DNA from: Morella rubra
Taxonomy: Eukaryota; Streptophyta; Magnoliopsida; Fagales; Myricaceae
DNA: 64,000 nt
Assembly: GCA_003952965.2 (NCBI GenBank)
Contig: CM025852.1
Coordinates: 11,907,440 to 11,971,439 of the forward strand
Reading direction: 5' to 3'
Shown: positions 57,851 to 64,000 of the stretch, one piece after another
Position numbering within the stretch: position 1 is the first letter of the stretch
Layout of the letters: each line of letters starts with the position of its first letter
Program-made: the position numbers and the translations under genes
The notes under the pieces: model-generated
The model's input: the letters and a program-made list of their open reading frames with translations, nothing else
Database searches by the model: none
Told to the model about the DNA's origin: nothing

Positions 57851-58190
57851 ATATATTTGATTTTGATTAACTTTATTCTTTTTTATTTTTAATTCATTTT
57901 ATAATTTTATTTGATTTACTATTTTTACTGTTCTAACGTTAGTTGTCTTTTCTAAAGATTTATTATTATTTATATCATTAGAACAGAAAATAAATTTATT
58001 ATTACTTAATTTTTAGTTTGAGTTTCTTTTTAATCATAATTTACTTATCAAATAAAATGAGATTCCGTTAGCTAAAAAATAAATCAGATCATCATGCACA
58101 AATAATATAATATATGCAAACATGTATAGGCATAATTGTTTGAATGTCTGAAAAAAAAAACTAAATACATGAAAAAATACTATAAAGAAA
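57851..58190. other. AT-rich spacer, no gene
   Basis: Poly-A/T-rich DNA between the minisatellite and the transposon-protein pseudogene. Nothing is recognised. Confidence 0.5.
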
Positions 58191-59231
58191 TTATGGGGCC
58201 ATCTCCTTCAGCTCTTGCACCACGTCAACCTCGACATCATCTATCCTAATTCCTCTGCATGATGTCTTCCTGGTTCTCGTCATTTGCCTTCTTCAACTTC
58301 AGCTGCATCGACTCAATATTCTCGAGTCTTTTCTCTATAGTAGCGAGATTGCTGATGATGGGAATGATGGCCGTCTCCACAATGCTCCATCTCTTGCATA
58401 GCTTGGGTCATACCACCCGAACGCTACGGCACAGCTGGAGGATGTTGTGACCTTGATCCATGTCCCATCGAATGTTGACAAGTCACATTGTTGATGGGGT
58501 CGAGTTGCATCGATGTCAGCTCATAACGTCTGGCATCTACCTCGGCATCCAAAATCAGCTTAGCCAATGTGTTTCTTAACGGTAGGCCGTCTTTGCTCGT
58601 CGATTGAGCTTTGGTTCTCATGGTCTGGGAGATAAAGAGCGGGAGGTCGAACAGCTCTAGACGAGCCACCATTAACATCACTTGTGCACGCTCGGCTGTG
58701 TACTCCGTGTGATGTTGCTTTCGGAAAGATGTTGTGGCTGAATTTGTGGTAGAACACCCTCCAAAAGGCGGGGAAGGAGCCCTGTGAAACTGATGACTGG
58801 ACTAAGTACTAGTCCTCCCCATTCATTAGTTTAAAGATCTCCTCGGCTGACAGAAGCGGTAATAGGCTCCACGATAGGATAACAACCACTTGCCTTGGAA
58901 TGCGCAATTAGGTGGAGAGCCTGTCGGGGGAGATCCTGATCGGTTGTCCACGGAGGTAGACCTTCCACTCGTCCTCTTCAATGTCGACATTCTACAGCAC
59001 CGAGTAAAACTCATTGACCAATTTTGTGTACAGCTGGTCCCTCCAAGAGAGCACACGCTCCCGACCATAATGGGTGAATATCTGGTCAAACTGAAACTCT
59101 GAGAAGTCGTATGTGTTAACCGGCCTTTCTGCCACTACTGTGCACGTAAAATTAATCACTTGCCTCTCGGCTATAGTCAGTGCTCTTTGCTATGTGGAAG
59201 AAGAGGAAGATGCTCTTGAATGTTTTGCCAT
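58191..59231 (-). pseudogene. Putative plant transposon protein (Transposase_32-like), nonsense-mutated
   Basis: Starts at ATG 59231 (MAKHSRASSSSST). One frame runs through FSEFQFDQIFTHYGRERVLS, WRDQLYTKLVNEFYSVL and DEWKVYLRGQPIRISPDRLS. The LVxEFY and VRGxxIxIS pattern is that of the plant 'putative transposon protein' domain. Three stops interrupt it (after SSSSST, after EFYSVL, after DRLST); all fit CAG/CAA to TAG/TAA changes. After a frameshift the middle reads SRAVRPPALYLPDHENQSS. The C-terminus is a coiled coil (ATIEKRLENIESMQLKLKKA) ending QELKEMAP at the stop 58191-58193. It lies inside the CACTA-like composite and may be its gene. Confidence 0.6.
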
Positions 59232-60655
59232 TTTAAGTTAATCTGAAAAAGGAAAAAAAAAACATTAGAACGGCTGAAAAACATAAAATGAATATACGTT
59301 TGAACGAAATACAATGAAGCATCGAACAAATGTAGAACGGAAATCAGAAACATCGAACGGAATATAAATTTCAAATGTGTAAAGAAACTACGTATCGAAC
59401 GGATATAAAACGGACGGTAATATCTAACCATCGAACGAACAGGTAACGGAAAATAACATATCAAACGGATACAAAACTAGGAATCGAATGGAATATGCCT
59501 TTATAGAATGGAAAAACTTTTGAAATCGTTTAGCCATTTCGTTCGAACAATAAAGCTTATCGTTCGAGCACTATAGCTCAAAAATGATCACGGCCGTGTC
59601 AACTTGGCTATGTTGAAACTCCCTAAATCTATAGTTTTCTACGTTAAAATTAATCGATACAAAACGATCCTCAACTAACTACAAACACCCACATTCATCA
59701 ACATGCATACAATTTTACAAGTTTATTAATATATTCAAAGCCAAATTCAATACGCAAAATCAAACAATTTTTTTTTTGAAAAACCACATTTTAATCGATT
59801 AAAATGCACTACAAAATGTATTTGAAGCGTGTAGGACTAGAAATGATGCAATCCACAGACTGAAAATGACAATGGAGATTGAGAGAAGTTTGAAAGAATT
59901 CGAGTGATGAGTATGTGAGAATGTGAGGAAATGAGGTTCGGGTGTTCTAATATTCGGATGATCGTTTGAACGTGTTTGAATGGTAAGGAAAAAATCGTCT
60001 GAAACTATTCGTTAACCAACTTTTTATGTTTAAACTGTCAAATAATCGTTGAAATTGATAGCACTCTTCATTCGAATGGTAATAAAAATTGATAAAATTA
60101 ATGGTAATTGGACTTACACTTATAGGGGTAGGTGAAAAAGTGGTGTTTGAAATCGTTCGATCACCTGACGGTTTTTCGAGACACAAACTATCGTCCTAAA
60201 AAGATTATGTTCTGTTCAAACGACAATTTTTAAGAACGAATGCGAGTTTCTGAATTTCGATTTTTTCATTTGAGTTCAAATTGCTGTTATCATTTCAAAC
60301 GAGAATTCAAATTTGGGTTAGAATATTGGGTAATTTGCAGTCAAAGTTTTGTAAAACGAATGCCCTTTAGTTCGAGCGTATAGCTTATCGTTTGAATGTT
60401 GGTTTTGGGACCGACATTTATGTCCCTAAAATGTTATTTTTTTTTACCTTTTTTTTTTGGACGAGCAATTCTATCCCAAAAAGTTCAAAACCGTCACAAA
60501 AAGATTTTTTTTTGGACGGTTTGAATTTCCGTCCCAAAAAGAGAAACTTTTATGTTTTTCAGGATGTATTTCCGTTGTCAAAGATGATTTTTTGGGACGG
60601 ATTTTTTGGCGTCCCAAAAAATACCGCTCCAAAAGGTGAAAGTTCTTTTAATGGT

Positions 60656-61079
60656 TACAGCTATATTTCCTGAACACCGAGTCTGCCCCGCTCACTTAGC
60701 AATCTTATGGGCAGGGCAATTCTGTTTTCTGGGTACCCAACTCAGCTTCTAGCCTGGGTGACAAGACAAAATGTCATGGCAACCATTACAGTCTGCTACA
60801 AGATAGCCCTCTAAATCCTTGCCATTTTGATTGATGCTGAGCACGCATTCAAAGATATTTCCTTATTAGGTTATGTTTGCTTTATGCGTTGTTTTGGTGA
60901 GACGTTTTAGGCTTCCCTCCCTTTTCTTTTGTTTAACTGATGAATATGATACTTTTGTCAAGAACAAAAAAAGTACAAGGTTTGGTGGCCTAAAAGACAG
61001 CTTTGTTGGTTTCCGAGAAGATCAATCCGGATCAAATATCGGAAAGAATTAAGCAACCGTAAAATATTGAACGAATGGA
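60656..61079. other. Intergenic, no gene
   Basis: Sequence between the right end of the composite and the duplicated ankyrin upstream block. No coding pattern. Confidence 0.4.
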
Positions 61080-61084
61080 GGAGG

Positions 61085-61345
61085 TGGACAGTGTACTTTA
61101 ACTGTGCTTGTGCTTTCACTTTTAGAATCTCTTGTTGGAAAAGAAAAGTTTAAATTCCAGTGGGAAAAGCACGGGAGATGATTCATCCCGTCTTCAAGAC
61201 GTGGAACATGCTTCGCTTGAGTTCCAAGTCTTGGGCTCTGGGCGAGAGGAAAATTTCCCATCCAACAAGACATTCTTTAATTTCACTTTGCGAAGCAGTA
61301 TATTCCTTGATAATGGCGGGTGCAGTCTAATGAAATCATTTGATA
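61085..61345 (+). repeat. Upstream block shared with 32026-32590
   Basis: It contains GTGCTTTCACTTTTAGA, GATGATTCATCCCGTC, GAGTTCCAAGTCTTGGG, AGAGGAAAATTTCCC and AGCAGTATATTCCTTGATAA, in the same order as the two blocks before ankyrin gene A. It lies about 420 bp upstream of the second ankyrin ATG. Confidence 0.7.
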
Positions 61346-61667
61346 GCTAGATTGTCCACCAATCAGCAGATTATAACACAGATAATGTCAGAAGCAGACT
61401 TAGATCGTAATTAGAATGTGGTGTAATTGATTTTCTATTCCCATTTAATTTTAAATTGTTATGTCTCGGATTGGCAGGAATTAAGTAAAGTGACATTGGT
61501 ATCTTTCGTATACAAGCTTGAACTTCAAGACGAGGTACTCTTGCTTTCCAAGCTACACGAACAAAGAGGGGGGATGAATTTTTCCTTTTCAGGGGGAGTG
61601 ATTTTGTGTGCGGGCCTGTACGAGTTGTCATGTGGCAGTAGCACAGGACTCGATCGGTATCTAATAC

Positions 61668-61674
61668 TATAAAT
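61668..61674 (+). promoter_or_regulatory. TATA box of ankyrin gene B
   Basis: TATAAAT lies 91 bp before the ATG at 61759, the same distance as in gene A. The flanking leader (GTATCACCAGCTGCCA, TAGCTTCCTTGTTC, GTAGCAGGAGAGAAAATGG) is nearly identical between the loci. Confidence 0.65.
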
Positions 61675-61758
61675 CAACCTTCCAATCGTAGTATCACCAG
61701 CTGCCAATTATCCATTTCTTCTAGCTTCCTTGTTCACAGTGTGGTAGCAGGAGAGAAA

Positions 61759-63920
61759 ATGGCAACAGCGGTCGAGGAAATGGAGGCCATTAAGAAAAGC
61801 TTGATCGAAAATGCCCTGAAAGGCAGATGGGACGAAATTGTCAAGATTTATAAGAGCAAACCTGCGGCCTACGAGACCAAGATCACCAAGGCAGGTGACA
61901 CAGCATTGCACTTCGCTGTCTCCGATGGCCAAGTAAAGATAGTCGAAGAACTCATAGCACAAATGAAAACTTCCCCTGATCTCCCTGATCTCCGAATTGC
62001 AAACGAGCAAGGGAATACGCCTCTCCATGTTGCTGCAGCAATGGGGAATGTGGCTATGTGTAAGGTGATAGCACATCTTCATCCACCCTTGGTTGGCTAT
62101 CAAAACGTGGAGGGAGAGACCCCTTTTTTCTTAGCAGCGTTCTATGGTAGAAAAGATGCTTTCCTTTGTCTACATCGATTCTGTCGTAGTGAAAGTTTGA
62201 ATGGCACTGCGTACGCCAGGAGGAAGAATGGTGACACTATTCTTCACAGTGCCATTTCAGGAGAATATTTTGGTGAGTACTATAACTGAAGTATATTCCG
62301 AACGCGTTGCATACTGATCTTCTGTGTGAGGTAGTAGTGTAGGCAGAAATCTTGCGAAGTACTTCATATTGTGCTCAAACTTTCATTTTGCACCGTGCAG
62401 ATTTGGCGTTTTACATAATTCAGTTGTACAGGGGACTGGTAAACTCCATCAATGAGGAAGGATTCTCTCCTCTCCATATACTAGCGGGCAAGCCAACCGC
62501 TTTCAAAAGCGGCAGCCGCCTTAGACGGCACGAGCAGATAATTTATAGCTGTAAGTAATCACCTATATCAACTTCATGCATCCTTCCTTTCTATTGCTGT
62601 TGCATGCTCGCTCTTCTTTCTACTTAGTACTTAATTAGTTCGTAGAAATCATTCGTCCATAGAGGCAATTTTATCCGAAGAGAAACGCATGTCTTTTAAG
62701 GGATGACAAACTCCCATTCGTGGAGTAAAATAATCCCATACCAAATGTTTTGAAACCAGATGTTGGAAACCCACAGCATTTTGTATATTTTCAGTGAAGC
62801 TTGTATGTGTCTGAAGACCGGAGTATATATTAACTTTGTTGATTTATGGATTAAGGCTTAATTGAGAAACTCATGAAATCATTCCGGGGAGACAATCGAT
62901 GGTCCCATTCGTCTATAAACATCCCATACCAAATGTTTTGAAACCAGATTTGGGGAGCGCAGTGAAGCTTGTACTGAAGCACATTGCATTGTTCCGACTC
63001 ATTCTTATCATGGATTCTTATTGGCAGACTTCGGGCGGGTACGTTCGTGAATGATTCTTCCGTTTTGTTTATATTATGTATATCTCTGAACTAGTAAGAC
63101 CTCTTACAAACAACACGACGATAGGAATGTTGGATTGGACTACACTCAATAATTTGTTTGTGAATTAAAGTGGATAAAATAAAATATTTCAACAAAGGCT
63201 TTATTCCGCTCACTTAAAAAATAACACAAAGTTTACTTTGATATTTATGGTCCACAATGAGACTTTACAATTTCTAAAACATAGCACCCATATAAATCTC
63301 ACAGAATTCACTATAGTAAATCTCATTTAACTCACACATAATGAGAATATTAAAAAGATCTCTAACTCTTCAACTTTGTAATCTATGAGAAAACTAAAAG
63401 ACATAACCTCTCTACTAACAAATTTTATTGGAAATAAACTCTAATTAAGTTTAATAACTAACAAGGAACCCCATCGGCTGGCAGATTCAGGCCATTAGAT
63501 CAGCGAATTCTCTACGAGTCATTTACAGCTCGGGGCTTTAGCAGTTTAAGGGAGCCACTTCTGCCCCATCCTTGGTCTTGAAAAATGTCAAATTTGTCAT
63601 TTTGTGTCGAGGAAATTGCAGCTAAAAGAACTTAACCGCAGGAAAAACAAGCAACTTGATGGAATTGGGGGAAAGCAAGCGAAGGTTACTTAAATTGATT
63701 TTGCTTGCTCTTAAGATTCACTTTTCAGCTAAATGGTCAAAAGTTTAGCGTGTGCACAACTAAGAGGACGTTGTAGGTGCATAAATTAATTTTTATGACC
63801 CCATTTGCTATATGCTGGTGATCCCGAACTGTTGTTCTTGACTATCAGGCACTGAACGAAAAGAAAATGGAGGGCAAATAGATGCAGAGGACCCTGAAAC
63901 ACAGAAGGGAAGACATCAAG
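61759..63920 (+). CDS. Ankyrin-repeat PGG-type protein, 5' exons only (runs off window)
   Basis: Exons 61759-62272, 62401-62550 and 63849-63920, with GT-AG borders and the same phases as gene A; the gene continues beyond the window. ATG 61759 is chosen over an upstream in-frame GTG because the leader matches gene A and the protein then starts MATAVEEMEAIKKSLIENAL, parallel to gene A. Exon 1 (171 aa) has ankyrin repeats GDTALHFAVSDGQVKIVEEL, GNTPLHVAAAMGNVAMCK, GETPFFLAAFYGRKDAF and GDTILHSAISGEYF. Exon 2 adds NEEGFSPLHILAGKP. Exon 3 corresponds to linker exon a, joins as T+GC (Cys), and has a strong GTGAGC donor. Neither exon-1 duplication of gene A is present, so it probably resembles the ancestral form. 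The PGG domain is expected downstream. Intron 2 (62551-63848) holds only AT-rich DNA and a repeated CCCATACCAAATGTTTTGAA word. Confidence 0.85.
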
Positions 63921-64000
63921 GTGAGCAATGCGTACTCTTTACTATTTACTAAAAGTTAATAGATTTGAAATAGGTCATTTGGGCGGGTGAAATTGTAGAA

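Larger units (their letters stand above)
49809..60655. mobile_element. Putative large CACTA-like composite
   Basis: The left end CACTATAATAAATTTAAATT (49809) is a degenerate CACTA terminus, followed by TGGGACGGA / CATCCCAAAA words. The right side (about 60400-60655) carries the inverted set (TTTTGGGACGGATTTTTTGG, CGTCCCAAAAA) and stops near a weak inverted terminus (AAGTTCTTTTAATGGT). Inside, GTTCGAAC/TTCGAACG words recur in both flanks (50040-50580, 53640-53940, 54970-55920, 59280-60400). The middle holds a transposon-protein pseudogene, a MITE, a hairpin element and an LTR. Treating it all as one element is an inference; two related elements are possible (another CACTA end at 53423). Confidence 0.45.

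Noticed and set aside
57401..57860. Tyr/Ile/Cys-rich open frames
   Set aside because: Artefacts of the AATATGTATAAGGTACTAT minisatellite.
61741..61758. In-frame GTG as start of ankyrin gene B
   Set aside because: Plant genes rarely start at GTG; the ATG at 61759 aligns with the ATG of gene A and follows the shared leader.

Overview
The window is nuclear DNA of a plant, most likely a woody core eudicot. The genes have short exons with GT-AG introns, the protein families are plant-specific or plant-typical, and about half of the sequence is transposon debris. I cannot name the species. Four protein-coding loci can be supported. (1) An intact seven-exon FORKED-like / VAN3-binding protein gene on + (12471-15990; 484 aa). 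(2) An intact four-exon LIFEGUARD / BAX-inhibitor-1 family gene on - (17838-19526; 241 aa), convergent with the first. (3) An ankyrin-repeat, PGG-domain membrane protein gene of the ACD6/ITN1 type on + (33698-38633). (4) The first three exons of a paralogue of gene 3 on + (61759-63920), which runs off the window end.

Layout. 1-8.9 kb is AT-rich, homopolymer-rich sequence with no recognisable gene; it reads like a poorly polished contig end. 9-12.3 kb is intergenic. 12.3-19.9 kb holds genes 1 and 2 with plausible TATA boxes and G-boxes. 20-32 kb is a transposon zone: a MITE with a perfect 9-bp target duplication, a SINE, a LINE split by a hAT-like insertion, and a four- to five-level nest of inverted-repeat elements around a solo LTR (25.9-31.65 kb). 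32-38.6 kb is ankyrin gene A with duplicated upstream blocks. 38.6-61 kb separates the two ankyrin genes and is almost all mobile DNA: CACTA ends, a probable long solo LTR with a 72-bp minisatellite, two L1-type LINE fragments, a dead receptor-kinase fragment, a CACTA-like composite of up to about 11 kb, a long hairpin, a Copia-type LTR and an AT-rich minisatellite. From 61 kb the ankyrin locus is repeated.

The most notable observation is in ankyrin gene A. A pair of phase-1 exons is tandemly duplicated, with a Copia integrase relic between the copies. The codons split at the exon joins create a splicing grammar: skipping the first linker exon while keeping any of the next three gives an immediate stop. 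The same gene also has three further in-frame internal duplications. Two of them (in exon 1) are absent from the paralogue, and the third is absent from the second exon copy.

All annotation is by reading the sequence. Homology statements rest on remembered family patterns, not on database searches.
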